Below, one piece after another: positions 31,076-41,288 of a DNA stretch of 64,000 nt. The stretch's first letter is position 1; the number at the start of each line of letters is the position of its first letter. Made by a program: the position numbers and the translations under genes. The notes below the pieces were generated by a model that did not search any database, had not been told where the DNA came from, and saw only the letters and a program-made list of their open reading frames with translations. This stretch comes from Prorocentrum cordatum. Lineage: Eukaryota > Sar > Dinophyceae > Prorocentrales > Prorocentraceae. The stretch spans positions 229,529-293,528 of the forward strand of contig CAUYUJ010015505.1 of assembly GCA_963575745.1 (NCBI GenBank), read 5' to 3'.

Positions 31076-34000
31076 TTACGCTTCTGCACCCGGCGCCACG
31101 CCGAGCGACGGAACGCCCGCGTCTGCAAAGACCGCGTGCGCGCGCATGCTGTGGTCGGCGCGTGCGACGCCCACTCGCGCGCCCGCCGCGCCGCCTGCAC
31201 CCTCACGGCTGAAGACGGTGAAGTGGTACCGCATGAAGAGCTCCCCCAGGATCACGAAGTCCTTACCCATGGCCTCGTCGCGCCCGACAGATACGAATCC
31301 TGGGTAGCACGTCTCGTCGGAGAGGCCGTCTCGCACCATGTACTCCTCAGCGGGTACGGCGAAGTCCTGCAGCCCTCTGACCGAGTCTCTGAGGGTAAAG
31401 ACGACCGGGGGCAGCCCCGCGAGCTGATCGCACGGCCTCGCGCCCGCCTGGTCCATCACGATGCCAAAGGCCTCGGGCCCCAATGAGTAGAAAGTGGTGC
31501 CGCTGTCCACTATCAGGAGCGGGTTGAACGGTGTGACCAGGAGCCCATCGTGTAAGCGAGCAGTCCAATCATCTGCGGCGCTCTCGGGCGAAACGAACGT
31601 GCGGTTGCCGACCTGTATGGACACCAGCTCTAATGCCCAATAACTCTCCTCGACGACTGGGAACCAGCTGAGTGGCCCGTGATCCGCCACCGCGCCGTAG
31701 GCTTTGATATTGCATGTTGCAGGGGCTCTTGAAGAGCGCCCGGCGCCCTTGTCCGTGGTCTTCCTGGGGTGCTTTCTGGGCGCTCCCGGGGATCGCCGCA
31801 GGACTTCCCCAGAGGCATCGGGAGCGAGGTGGGGCGTCCACACTCCACACGTGTCAGGAGATGGCCCCAAACCTTCTCCTCCTCCTCCTCCTCCTCCTTC
31901 TCCTCCTCCTCCTCCTCCTCCCCCTCCTCCTCCTCCTCCTTCTCCTCCTCCTCCTCCTCCTCCCTCCTCCTCCTTATGCTCCTCCTCATCCTCCTGCTCC
32001 TCCTCCTCCTCCTCGTCCCCCTCCTCTCCTCTTCCTCCTCTCATCCTCCTCCTCCTTCTCCCTCCTCCTCCTCCTCCTCCTCCTCCTCCTCCCTCTCCTC
32101 CCTCCTCTCTCCCTCCCTCCCTCCCCTCCCCTCCCTCCCTCCCTCCCTCCCCTCCCTCCTTCCCTCCCTGGCCCTGGCCCTGGGGCTCTCAGAAGGCTCT
32201 CGAGCTGCCTGGAACGCCGGGAGGGGCCAGCTCCACAGGTCCGCCAGGCCGGCCCCAAAAGGGCCCACAGGCGCCCAAGATGAGCCCAAGAGGCGACCAA
32301 GAGGCGCCCAACAGGCCACCCCCGAAGAGGCCCACGAGGGGGAGTTCGAATTGCTATTTGGAGCCCTCCACCCAGGATGTACTCAAGATGTTCCCAGAGA
32401 CAGCCAGCAGGCCCCCAAGAAGCATCCAGAAGGCCTTTTGCCCATAATCTGGGCACAGTGGCGGGATGAGCCGACGGCTACTAGTTCCGCCGCTCCCTGT
32501 TGCCTGCAATAGGGGTTGTTGACGTGACGATGGCCTAACGATTAGCCACATAGGCGCTTGCAGAAGGCAAGGGGGGGCGACGCTTCGCCGTGGGCATCTT
32601 CGATCCGACGCCGCTTTTGCGTGCATTGTTGGCAGTTTCAAAGGACCACGTTGACCCAAAAGGGGGTCCAGCGAAAAGGGCGCGGTGCAATAAATATGGT
32701 GCAATTGATATGAGGGGTTGCAATCGGTTTGGGGTGTGCAATACGTTCAAGGGCGCCAGTGTATTGTTTGATTTTCGTGTGCAATTCGTTAGTTGCAGTA
32801 CAATGCGACACAATTCTCTGGTACAATACATTTGCAATACAATCCCAGACCCCCGACGTCATGGTTTTTCTATGACGCGACCCCCAAAGGTCGGGACCCT
32901 TTCCTCGGGACCGGTTCTTCATCCTGAATCGTTGTTTGACGGTCCCGAGAGCCGGTAAGGGCCCCGAAAGGCCGAACATATAGAAACCTTCCGTCGCGAT
33001 GTTTCATGACTCGAGGGGGTCTGGGATTGCCCGAAATCTATTGCACCACCCCCTTTCGTGGAGCACTGCTCCGCGCAGCGCCAGAAATCTATTGCCCGAA
33101 ATAGATGTCTGGCAATAGCCGAAATAGATTCCTGGCAATAGCCGAAATCTATTGCCCGAAATCTATTGCCGAAATAGATGTAGTGCAAATCTATTGCCCG
33201 AAATCTATTGCCAGAAATCTATTGCCCGAAATCTATTGCTGGACCCCCTCCCTGGGTCCACGAGGAAAGACATTCCCAAGGGGGGGCCTCGGCCGATCCC
33301 GCCGGCCGCCCGGAGGAGGTACAGTCCGTCGGCGTCTCCGCCAGGGCGGCTGCCAAAGGGGCTCCAAGATGGCCAGCGCAGCGAGGCAGGGAGGGCCCCA
33401 GAAACCACACAAGAGAAACAGGGAGAGCAAGAGGGAGTAAAGAGCGACAGCAACACACAAGAGAGGAGGAAGAGAGCAAGGAGGAGCCCCCAAAGGGGCG
33501 CCAGGATGGCCCCAAAGACGGCCAGCCTGTCCCTAAGATGGCCCCAACATGATCTAATACATACCACTACTGCTGCAAGACAGCCCAAGGTGGCCTCAAG
33601 ACGGCTCAGGAGGCCCCCAGGACGCCCCTAGAGGGATCCAATAGGTCCTCCAGGAGAGCCCGAAGAGGCCCCGATCATTGATTCGCATACCATTATTGTC
33701 TTATGCTTTTCGCGTTCTCAGCTTGTTGGGCTTCAGACAAAAGAAGGACGGCCCCAGAGGCCTCCGAGGTAGCCCCAAGATAGCCCAAGAAGCCTCCAAG
33801 AGAGCCCCAAGACGGGCCAGCAGAGGCCCAAGATGGCCCAATAGGCTTCCAAGAGGGCCTCAAGACAACCCAGGAGACCTCCAAGGCGGCCCTAAAGCAC
33901 CCGAAGAGTGCCCAGATAGACCCCCAAGACTATCACCGAACGCATCAGAATTTCCAAGAGGCCCCCTGGAGTTCTCCTCCTCGTCATCATGACCCTCTCT

Positions 34001-35276
34001 CCTCATCTTCATCTCTCTATCTCTCTTTTCTTGTTTGTTTGTTCTCTCTCTCTCTCTCTCTCTCACTTTTTCTGTCTCTCGCCTCCAACAAGCAGGGGGA
34101 GGCGGTGCTTCGCCGTATAAGTCTTCGATAGAGGCGACTGTCGGTGTTGCCCCACAGCACTGCACCTCCCCGTTCTGGCCGTCGGTGCAAGTAAAAGGCG
34201 AACTCTGGGATCGCGATCTTGCCCTGCGCCACCAGATTGTCGAATAGCGGTGTTGCAGTGGCGTTGCTCAAGGAGGGGAACCCAAGGCCGACGATGCCGT
34301 CGAAGCTCATCTCGAACGCCTTGCCCATCTCCTCGGACACAAGGCCGATCTTCTGCCTTTTCACCGTCAGAGCTCCGAGGCGCACATCGTCCTCCCCAAG
34401 CTGCCCACGTAGTGTGCCGCTGCCGTACCTAGAGCTGACCTGCACCAACGACGTGCCACTCCGAAAAGTTGTCGACTGCGTGTGGTTGAAGCGGCGGTGG
34501 CCCCCCAGCGTGCACGGGAAGCGCTCGCAGAGATCCGAGGCGACCCAAAAGTCGGCGCTGCCGGTGTCGTAAATCACCCGGAGCTCGGCCTCAGCAGGGG
34601 GAGAAAGGCAGGGGAGGATGGAGCGGCGGCTGAAGGGGAAGATCATCTATAGTGAAGAGATGAGGGAGATGAAGGGGGAAAGTAGTAGAATACAAAGGGA
34701 GAGGCGAAACGGCCTGCGGAGCAAGCTTGCCGTCCGCGCCCTCTGTGGTGCCGATGCCTATGGGGCCCGCGTACTCGGTGCCGTACAGGTCCTTCAGCTC
34801 CGTCACCACGCAGGGCTCCGCGGCCCCGCCGCGCTGTGCCGCGCGGAAGGAATGCCCGCGGCCGCGACGCACGCGCAGCAGCGACGCCAACTGCCGGCCC
34901 GTCACGGGAACCCCCGGCGGGAGCTCCGCCTTGGCGGTGCAAAGATGGGGTCCTGAGGGATGGGGCCCTCGGGGCATAGGAAGGGATCCCAGGGTGGAGC
35001 TACGCTGTCTGAAGCACCTCGTCCTTAGGACCCCATCCCTCAGGACCCCATCGATGAACCACCGACCGCCTCCTGCGTGGCCGCCGGCCCCGCGGCGCCG
35101 CCGTGCAGGAGCGGCGTGACGCCGGCGCCCGACGCCAGCCGGAAGGCCTGGCGCGAGCTCGAGCGCAGGGCGTGCCCCGCCAGCCGGGACGCGAGGGCGG
35201 CGGGGGAGCGGGAGAGCCACACCGCACAAGCGGCGGCCCACCGGCCCGCGGCCCCCAGGCCGCGGGGCGTGCGCAT
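31076..35276 (-). CDS. Pepsin-type (A1) aspartic protease, multi-exon
   Basis: An endopeptidase, likely secretory or vacuolar. Exon 1 (35276-35070, 69 codons) starts MRTPRGLGAAGRWAAACAVW, a plausible signal peptide. Exon 2 (34929-34714, 72 codons) ends in the pepsin N-terminal strand TELKDLYGTEYAGPIGIGTT. Exon 3 (34589 to at least 34125) has the first catalytic motif VIYDTGSADFWV, a Cys pair (LCERFPC), the flap RYGSGTLRG and FDGIVGLGFPSLS. Exon 4 (from about 31700-31750 to stop 31076) has GPLSWFPVVEESYWALELVS, the second catalytic motif LLIVDSGTTFYSL and the C-terminal ILGELFMRYHFTVFS. Both Asp residues, the flap Tyr and the disulphide are kept, so it looks active. The first two introns are 140 and 124 bp with GC donors. 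The third (about 2.4 kb) holds TCC and minisatellite sequence, and its exact ends are unresolved. Confidence 0.85.
31870..32175 (+). repeat. (TCC)n tract within the third protease intron
   Basis: CCTCCTCCT then CCCTCCCTCC. It is followed to about 32450 by degenerate CCCAAGAGGCG minisatellite words of the type seen in element B. Confidence 0.85.
32840..32976 (-). repeat. Dispersed ~137-bp repeat R, copy 1
   Basis: The reverse complement (TTCGGGGCCCTTACCGGCTC, CGGGACCGTCAAACAACGAT, CGTCGGGGGTCTGGGA) matches 49755-49889 over its full length at roughly 80-85 % by eye. It lies in the third protease intron, in inverted orientation to the other copy. The same frame is open in both copies. Confidence 0.7.
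33083..33242. repeat. GCCCGAAATCTATT short repeats, both orientations
   Basis: About ten copies of CCGAAATCTATTGCC or CCGAAATAGAT words, with CAATAG in between. ATCTAT and ATAGAT variants allow local pairing. It is within the third protease intron. Confidence 0.75.
33250..33985 (+). repeat. Degenerate CCAAGANGGCC minisatellite
   Basis: Scattered GGCCCCAAGAC, CCAAGATGGCC and CCTCCAAGAGAGC words 10-12 bp long, like the core of element B. None of element B's flanking modules was found here. It is intronic to the protease gene. Confidence 0.5.
34590..34713 (-). other. Protease intron 2 (124 bp, GC-AG)
   Basis: The donor reads CCGCAG/GCCGTTTC and the acceptor GCTGAG/GCCGAG. AGGCCG is therefore repeated at both junctions. 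Splicing joins ..KLAPQ to AELRVIYDTGS in phase 0, giving the normal pepsin spacing to the catalytic Asp. The intron is pyrimidine-rich, with no obvious terminal inverted repeat. Confidence 0.75.
34930..35069 (-). mobile_element. Introner-like element: protease intron 1 with 22-bp TIRs
   Basis: The intron is 140 bp, with donor CAGGAG/GCGGTC and acceptor GCCAAG/GCGGAG, so AGGCGG is repeated at both ends. Inside, 34944-34965 (GATGGGGTCCTGAGGGATGG plus GG) is a perfect reverse complement of 35031-35052. The inverted repeats stand 14 and 17 bp from the splice ends. Removal joins ..GPAATQE to AELPPGVPVT in phase 0. Terminal inverted repeats plus a junction duplication fit an intron created by insertion of a non-autonomous DNA transposon. 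Confidence 0.75.
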
Positions 35277-35340
35277 CCGGTCGTCGAGTCGTGGTGGGCC
35301 AATTCTCCACCACCGCTACCAGTAGGTAGGACGAGGGAGA

Positions 35341-35615
35341 GGGGAGGATGGGAAGCTCCTCCTCCTCCTCGTCCTCCTCCTCCTCCTCCCCCTTCCCCTC
35401 CTGCTCCTCCTCCTCCTCCTCCTCCTCCTCCTCCTCCTCCGCCTCCGCCTCCTCCTCCTCCTCCTCCTCCTCCTCCTCCCCTCCTCCTCCTCCTCCTCCT
35501 CCTCCTCTCCTCCTCCTCCTCCTCCTCCTCCTCCTCCTCCTCCTCCTCCTCCTCCTCCTCCTCCTCCTCTCCTCCCCCCTCCTCCTCCTCCCCCTCCTCC
35601 CCCCTCTTCTGCACA
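35341..35615 (+). repeat. (TCC)n polypyrimidine tract 5' of the protease gene
   Basis: CCTCCTCCT with occasional GCC, GTCC and CTC changes. It begins 65 bp upstream of the protease ATG, so it would lie in or near its promoter or 5' UTR. Confidence 0.9.
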
Positions 35616-35926
35616 TGGTAGTGGTGGTGGAGAGTCGGCCCAGCAAGTCGGAGCGCGCGCGCGGGGAGCGGAAGAATCAGAGGGGGGCTGCGAGCACGCG
35701 GCCCAGGAGAGCCCGGGCCGAGAGGCTCGCGCAGGGCTGGCGGCGGGCGCGGGGGCGGGGAGTCTTCCCGTAGCTCTCCCCTCCTCGCCGTCTGCAGCCT
35801 GCTCCTCCGTTCCCTGCGTGTCCCTCCGAGGGCGGACGCCCCCCCTGCCTCAGCGCATGTGTTCGGTTGCGCGCCCAGTCTTGGATCCCCCCTCGCTCTC
35901 AGTCCATGAGCCGCCCCCGCATCCCG
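35616..35926. other. No recognisable gene
   Basis: GC-rich mixed sequence. No spliced-leader relict, promoter motif or domain was recognised. Confidence 0.35.
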
Positions 35927-36069
35927 CGAGCCTTAGGTCGGGCATCTCCTCCTGCAGCTGGATTTTGAAAGAAATATGAAATAGCCAGACAAATACACAA
36001 ACATAATCTAAATAATGTTTGGATTATTGTTTGGAACCTTTCTCCTGTAGAGTGACACGCCCAACTTAA
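35927..36069 (+). mobile_element. TTAA-bounded MITE (family M), copy 2
   Basis: Left end CTTAGGTCGGGCATCTCCTC with CTGCAG; right end TTTCTCCTGTAGAGTGACAC with GCCCAACTTAA. The centre is AT-rich (AAATATGAAATAGCC, TAATGTTTGGATTATTG). It supplies the last codons and stop of an open frame that comes in from 36346 on the minus strand. Confidence 0.7.
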
Positions 36070-37185
36070 CACCAGCCCGCCCCGCAGAACTGAGGATGGA
36101 CCAGACGAGGAGCGTTCCGTCTGCGAGGGGCTGTCCCACATCCATGAGGCATATCGCGTGTTCGATAGCGTCGTGATCCCGTACCGCCAAGAAATCGTCA
36201 CTCAGTGTAGGCAGGCACTGACCCCCTGGAATCATGCCCCATGGGCGAAGTGATGGCATAAAGAAATCGTGTTCGCCCGGGTCGCCGAGGTTGACGATGC
36301 TGGGTTGAGGTCGTCTTGGTGCCTGTGCCTTCGGCCTAGGATACACATCCCTGATGGGGAGGCATCTGGACCATGATGATCGTCGTCATCGTCGGCAGGT
36401 ATCGTATGGTTTTCAGCTTTGTTGAAACGCAGGTTCTGCCGATCGACGAGGCTCGCGCCAATTTGAAAGTCTCGGGGCCAGTCTGGCCCTTCGGAGATCC
36501 TCGACTCCATTCCCCCTCTCTCTATGGCGATTTTGTGCGTAGGCTGCTCGATGCCAGCGTGGTGGGGAGCTGTCCCTGCGGCGATGCACCGAAGTAGTTG
36601 GTTGCTTCATTGTGACAAAAGGGACCGGCGGGCAGCGGCTCGTCGTCGATTGCCAGAGGTCGAATCAGCACTTCCGATCGCCCGCCCCTGTCAGTCTGGT
36701 CTCGGCGTCCCCAGATGGCTCTCGACGAGGCGCAGCTGGCCGCAAGTTGACCGAACGCGCGCATGGGACTGCAAATCATGTGCCCTGAGATCCGACGCAA
36801 AATCGCAACATTGCCAAAAATCACGACTGGAGCCCTCGACACAATCTTCCTGCATCATCTTTTGAACCGCATCGATCTGTGAGGGTCCCGGGGCCCGCAA
36901 TTGAGCGAAAACGCCCGCTGTGAAGAAACTGTAACGCCAAGATCTCAGGGTGGCAGAAGCCCCGGCGACGACGACGACGCGGGCCCTGGGGAAACCAAAA
37001 GGTGCGCTACCGCTACTCCCCGGGCATCTCCTGGGGTGCGTTCTGAGTAGGATTTCGAAGCGAATCCAGCGGTGGCGACGAGGGCCTGCCAGGAGGCCCA
37101 ACGATGCGAAAACGAGGCAAGGGCAGCGGTATGGGTACCTTCTCTTGAGTACGTCTGGGGGTTCAGGTCTGCAGACTAGCCCCAA
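36070..37185 (-). other. Unrecognised, possibly degenerate coding region
   Basis: Minus-strand frames at 36346-36070, 36510-36370, 36842-36522 and 37185-36691 have mixed, non-repetitive protein-like sequence. Examples are PSIVNLGDPGEHDFFMPSLR and LRFNKAENHTIPADDDDDHH. They could be pieces of one decayed or multi-exon gene, truncated at its 3' side by the MITE at 35927-36069. No domain is recognised and no splice model was established. Confidence 0.25.
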
Positions 37186-37447
37186 CGGAGGTCAAGGGGC
37201 GCAACCAATCTGTTCGGTCAAGCTGGACTTGATGAAGCCAAAACTGTGGACATGAACGTTAAGTCGGGCCTGTCCCTCTACAGAAGAAATACCGCGTAGC
37301 ACCCCACAGATGGGGGTAAGAGTGAGGGGGCGGAGGGGACGTCGGCAATCTGCGAGACTCTGGAGAAGCCCGCCGCAGGCGCCAAAGTTCCACAAATGAT
37401 ACAACCAGCCCGCCGCAGGCGCCGATTTTGTCTTCAAACCAATGTGG

Positions 37448-37705
37448 ATCGGTCGCTGGTGGGTCGCGGGTGGATCGCGGGGTGGGTCGCGGGAGGGTCG
37501 CAAGTGGGTCGCAGGTGGGTCGCGGGGTGGGTCGCAGGGTGGGTCGCGGGGGTGGGTCGCGGGTGGGTGTGTCGCGGGTGGGTCGCGGGTGGGTCGTGGA
37601 GAGAGAGAGGGTCGCGGGTGGGTCGCGGGTTGGGTCGCGGGTGGGTCGCGGGGTGGGTCGCGGGTTGGGTCGCGGGTGGGTCGCGGGGTGGGTCGCCGGG
37701 GGGTC
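37448..37705 (+). repeat. GGGTCGCGGGT minisatellite
   Basis: About 22 copies of a 10-12 bp unit GGTCGCGGGTGG. Highly G-rich on the plus strand and potentially G-quadruplex forming. An equivalent array occupies 40655-40915 in copy 2. Confidence 0.9.
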
Positions 37706-38276
37706 GTGGGGAGGACGACGACAATTGACAACGACAACAACGACAACAACAACAGCAACAACAACAACAAAAACCGGTTCCAGTTCGGTTTCGGACCCCC
37801 GCGATTTTTTTGAGCGAAGCCTCCTCCTCCTCCTCCTCGTCCTCCTCCTCATTCTCCTCCTCCTCCTCCTCCTTCCCCTTCATCCTATAATCCTCTCATC
37901 CTCCTCATCATTCTTCTCTTGCTCATTCGGACCCCTGCGATTTACAGATTTTATGCAGAAAGCCTCGCTCTCACCTCCTGCCTCTTCCTCCTCCTAAGCC
38001 TCTCTCTCACCTCCTCCCTCCTCCTCCTCATTCCTCCTTCACTCTCTCTCTCTCTCTCTCTCGCTCTCTCTTCTGTGTGTTTTCGTTCGTCGCGCATTCC
38101 TCTTCCTCCTCATCCTTCTCCGTCTTCCTCCTCATCCTCTTCCCGATCATCCTCCTCTTCCTCCTCCTCCTCGTCCTCATCCGCCTCCTCCCCCTCTCCC
38201 CCTTTTCTGAAGGAGTGCCATAACTTTGGGACAACCATGGGAAAAAAACAAAAAAAACCAAAGAAACTGAAGTGCT

Positions 38277-38454
38277 GGAGGCGAAAACTTTAGGAAACCT
38301 ATTGGAAAACCAAAAAAAAACAAACAAACCAAAGATTCCAGGGAACACCCGTCCGAAGGGACACGTCCAAAGGGAATCCCAGCACTCTCTGTGGAATCTT
38401 TGTTTTTTTGTTTTTTTTTGTTTTTCCAATGGGTTTCCTAAAGTTTTCGGCTCC
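38277..38454. repeat. Foldback hairpin 1 (62-bp arms)
   Basis: The left arm 38277-38339 (GGAGGCGAAAACTTTAGGAA to CAAAGATTCC) is a near-perfect reverse complement of the right arm 38393-38454. The spacer is 53 bp. The arms contain A9/T9 runs. Outer flanks also resemble the arms of hairpin 2 (GCCATAACTTTGGGACAACC). Confidence 0.85.
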
Positions 38455-38699
38455 TGGTTTTTTTGGTTGTTTCCAATGGTTTTCCCACAGTTTTTGAATT
38501 GTGTGCTTTGGGGGCCTCTCAGGCGGGAGCATCGTTTAGAGTGTTCTATCGGGAACCTCTCTGGCGGGAGCCTCCTTTTGTTTGCGTTTTGGGGGACTTC
38601 TCAGGCGGGAGCCTGAGGGAGCCATGAGGGAGCCATGGGGGGAGCCACGAGGGAGCCATGGGGGAGCCATGGGGAGCCGTGGATGGGGTGGGGGGAGCA

Positions 38700-39110
38700 T
38701 CCTCCTCATCTCCCTCCTCTCCTCATCCTCGTCTCCTTGTCTCCTGATATTGTATATTATCCTCCTCCTCCTGCTCCTCGTCCTCTGCGCCTCTCGCTTT
38801 CTCATGTTCCTCGTCTTCCTCCTCATCTTCATCGTCCTCATCCTCATCGTCATCCTCTTCCTCATCCCATCCTCATCATCTTCATCGCCTTCTTATCTGC
38901 ATATTCCATATTCTTCGTCAGCATCATCATCTTCCTCATCCTCACCTTCCACATTCTCATCGTCCTCCTCATTATCATCATCATCATCATCATCATCATC
39001 TCCATGATCATCTTCATCTTATCCTCATCTTCCTCACCATCCTTATCTTCCTCCTCACCCTCATCTCCTTATCCTCCTCATCTGCCTGACCCCCCTCATC
39101 CTCCAGCGAT
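38700..39110 (+). repeat. Degenerate TCATCC/TCATCT simple sequence
   Basis: CCTCATCCTCATCGTCATCC and ATCATCATCATCATC words lie between the two hairpins, with no gene. Confidence 0.75.
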
Positions 39111-39488
39111 TGGGATGTGGATCGAGCATGTGTTATTCGTATTCCTCCTCTTCCGCATCTCCTTCCCCTTCCTCCACGTTCGCTTCGTTATGCAGTGGGT
39201 TTCAAAGTTGGCCTCAGACAGTTTGCCCTGACCTGCCATCTTCTCACAACACTCTTTCTGAGCATGAGCGAGGAAGACGAGGAAGAGCGAGGAAGAGGAG
39301 GAGGAGGAGGAGGGCGAAGAACGGCATGAGATGGGGGCATCCATTTTTTGGATGCCCTCGAGAGCACCACAATTGCAGAAGAGAGTTCGCAAACGAACGG
39401 CACCAGTTCCTAGTTGATCCCGTTTGTCCTGCGTATTCCGAAGGGACCTCCTCCTCATCCTCCTCCTCCTTCTCCTCCCCCCTTCCAA

Positions 39489-39767
39489 GGGACAGCCATA
39501 ACTTAGGACAACCCTGAGAAACACCAAAACACACAAGAAACTGAAGCGCTGGAGACTGACACTTTGGAAACACCATTGCAAACAAACAAAGTGTCCAAGC
39601 AATGCCTCCCGCCCATGAACCTCCCCTTTGGGGCGGACTGGTTTCCACGAGATTTGTTTTTTTTGTTTGTTCCACTGGTTTTCGAACGTTTCAGTCTCCA
39701 GCGCTTCAGTTTCTTTGTGTGATTGTTGTTTCCTTTCTCCGAGTTTTCCTGAAGTTATGGCTTTCCC
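39489..39767. repeat. Foldback hairpin 2 (about 100-bp arms)
   Basis: The left arm 39489-39590 (GGGACAGCCATAACTTAGGA, AAGAAACTGAAGCGCTGGAG) pairs with the right arm 39662-39767 (CTCCAGCGCTTCAGTTTCTT, GAAGTTATGGCTTTCCC) with mismatches and small indels. The spacer is about 70 bp. Further related half-arms continue to 39870. Confidence 0.8.
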
Positions 39768-40300
39768 TTGGAAGTTCCAATGGGTTTTCCACAGTTTCAG
39801 CCTCCAGCAATTCAGTTTTTTTTTTCTCAGGGTTGTCCCAAAGTTATGGCTTTCCATTGGAAAGGGAGGAGGAGGACGAGGAGGAGGAGGAGGAGGACGA
39901 GGAGGAGGAGGAACGGTGCGTGTGTGTGTGTGGGGGAGGATGAACAAGAGAAGAATGATGAGGAGGATGAGAGGATGATATGATGAAAGGGGGAGAAAGA
40001 GGAGGAGGAGGAGGAGGAGGAGGAGGAGGAGGAGGAGGAGGACCAGGAGGAGGCTTCGCGCAAAAATCGTAAAATCGCGGGGGTCCGAAACCGAACTGGA
40101 ACCCAAAAACCATAATACTCACCACGGATTCTCACTTCAGCCACGCACGCAGGGACAATGAATGACTGTTCGGCCCCCTCACTCTGATTAAGAGATAATC
40201 AAAAGATAGCCTGGGGGCGATCTTTTCGACTAGTCTTGACACTTTTCTGAGAATCTTATATTGTTCGTCCAAATCCGCCTGTAGGGCGACATGCCCGACC

Positions 40301-40434
40301 CAACATTAACGAACGACTGGACTTTGCACATCTTCGCCGGCTGCACCGGCGAGGCAAGGCGTTTGACCACCTGGACGTCCCTTTCGTGGGTGGCCCTGCG
40401 GAGGAAGGCGCTCTGCGACCCTCGGCCCTGCTCC
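40301..40434. other. Spacer between the two element C copies
   Basis: About 130 bp of mixed sequence. It is too short for a gene and nothing is recognised. Confidence 0.5.
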
Positions 40435-40654
40435 TAGGTCGAGCCTGTCCCCTTACGGGCGGATTCGGACAACAAATATTCCAAAAATGCTCAACAATGC
40501 GTAGCACCCCGCAGATGCGGATAAGAGTGAGGGGGCGGTGGGGACGTCGGCAGTATGCGAGACTTTTGAGAAGCCCGTCGCAGGCGCCAAAGTTCCACAA
40601 ATGATACAACAAGCCCGCCGCAGGCGCCGATTTTGTCTTCAAACCAATGTGGAT

Positions 40655-40915
40655 CGGTCGCGGCTGGGTCGCGGGTGGGTCGCGGGTGGGTCGCGGGTGG
40701 GTCGCAAGTGGGTCGCAAGTGGGTCGCGGGTGGGTCGCGGATGGGTCGGAGGAGGGCTCGCGGGGAGGTCGCGGGGTGGGTCGCGGGTGGGTCGCCAGTT
40801 GGTCGCGGGTGGGTCGCGGGGTAGGTCGCGGGTGGGTCGAGGGTTGGGTCGCGGGTGGGTCGGAGGGTGGTTCGCGGGGTGGGTCGCGGGGTGGGTCGTC
40901 GGTGGGTCGCGGGGG
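40655..40915 (+). repeat. GGGTCGCGGGT minisatellite (copy 2)
   Basis: Same 10-12 bp unit and same position relative to the shared left domain as 37448-37705. Confidence 0.9.
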
Positions 40916-41014
40916 GGACGACGACAACAAACATCAACAACCACCACAACAACACCAACAACAACAACAACAACATCAACAACATCAACAACATCAACAA
41001 CAATCATTTTAAGA

Positions 41015-41252
41015 CTGTTCGCCGTTATAGGCTCGAGTGTCCAATAACGCGTATTTCCCAAACCCTCGATCGCCGCCCTCTTCGTCTTCGATCGAACCCC
41101 TTTTCGGGGGTATACCTTTCTTCCCTGCAGGCGGGGCCCCGGCAAGCGGCGGGGCGGCCGCGGACCGTCGGCCTGGCCAGCGGCAGCGCTGATCGGCGGG
41201 GCGGCCGCGGACCGTCGACCCGACCCCAAGAGGGACGGACAGGGGACCGACC

Positions 41253-41288
<36 letters not shown>

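Larger units (their letters stand above)
37259..40300 (+). mobile_element. Element C, copy 1 (3-kb composite with MITE-family ends)
   Basis: The left end TTAAGTCGGGCCTGTCCCTC with TACAG and the right end GCCTGTAGGGCGACATGCCC with GAC are inverted and match the termini of the family M MITEs. The left domain (37295-37445) and right domain (40105-40250, including GATTCTCACTTCAGCCACGC) also occur at the two ends of copy 2. Cargo in order: GGGTCGCGGGT minisatellite (37448-37705), CAACAACGA microsatellite (37715-37775), TCC tracts, two foldback hairpins, TCATCC simple sequence (38700-39100) and a GGA tract. No transposase is recognised. Confidence 0.6.

Noticed and set aside
31014-31486. Plus-strand frame of 158 codons
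   Set aside because: It is the antisense shadow of protease exon 4, whose minus-strand frame has clear A1 motifs.
34618-35119. Plus-strand frames over the protease 5' exons
   Set aside because: They are shadows of GC-rich coding exons on the minus strand; no domain reads on the plus strand.
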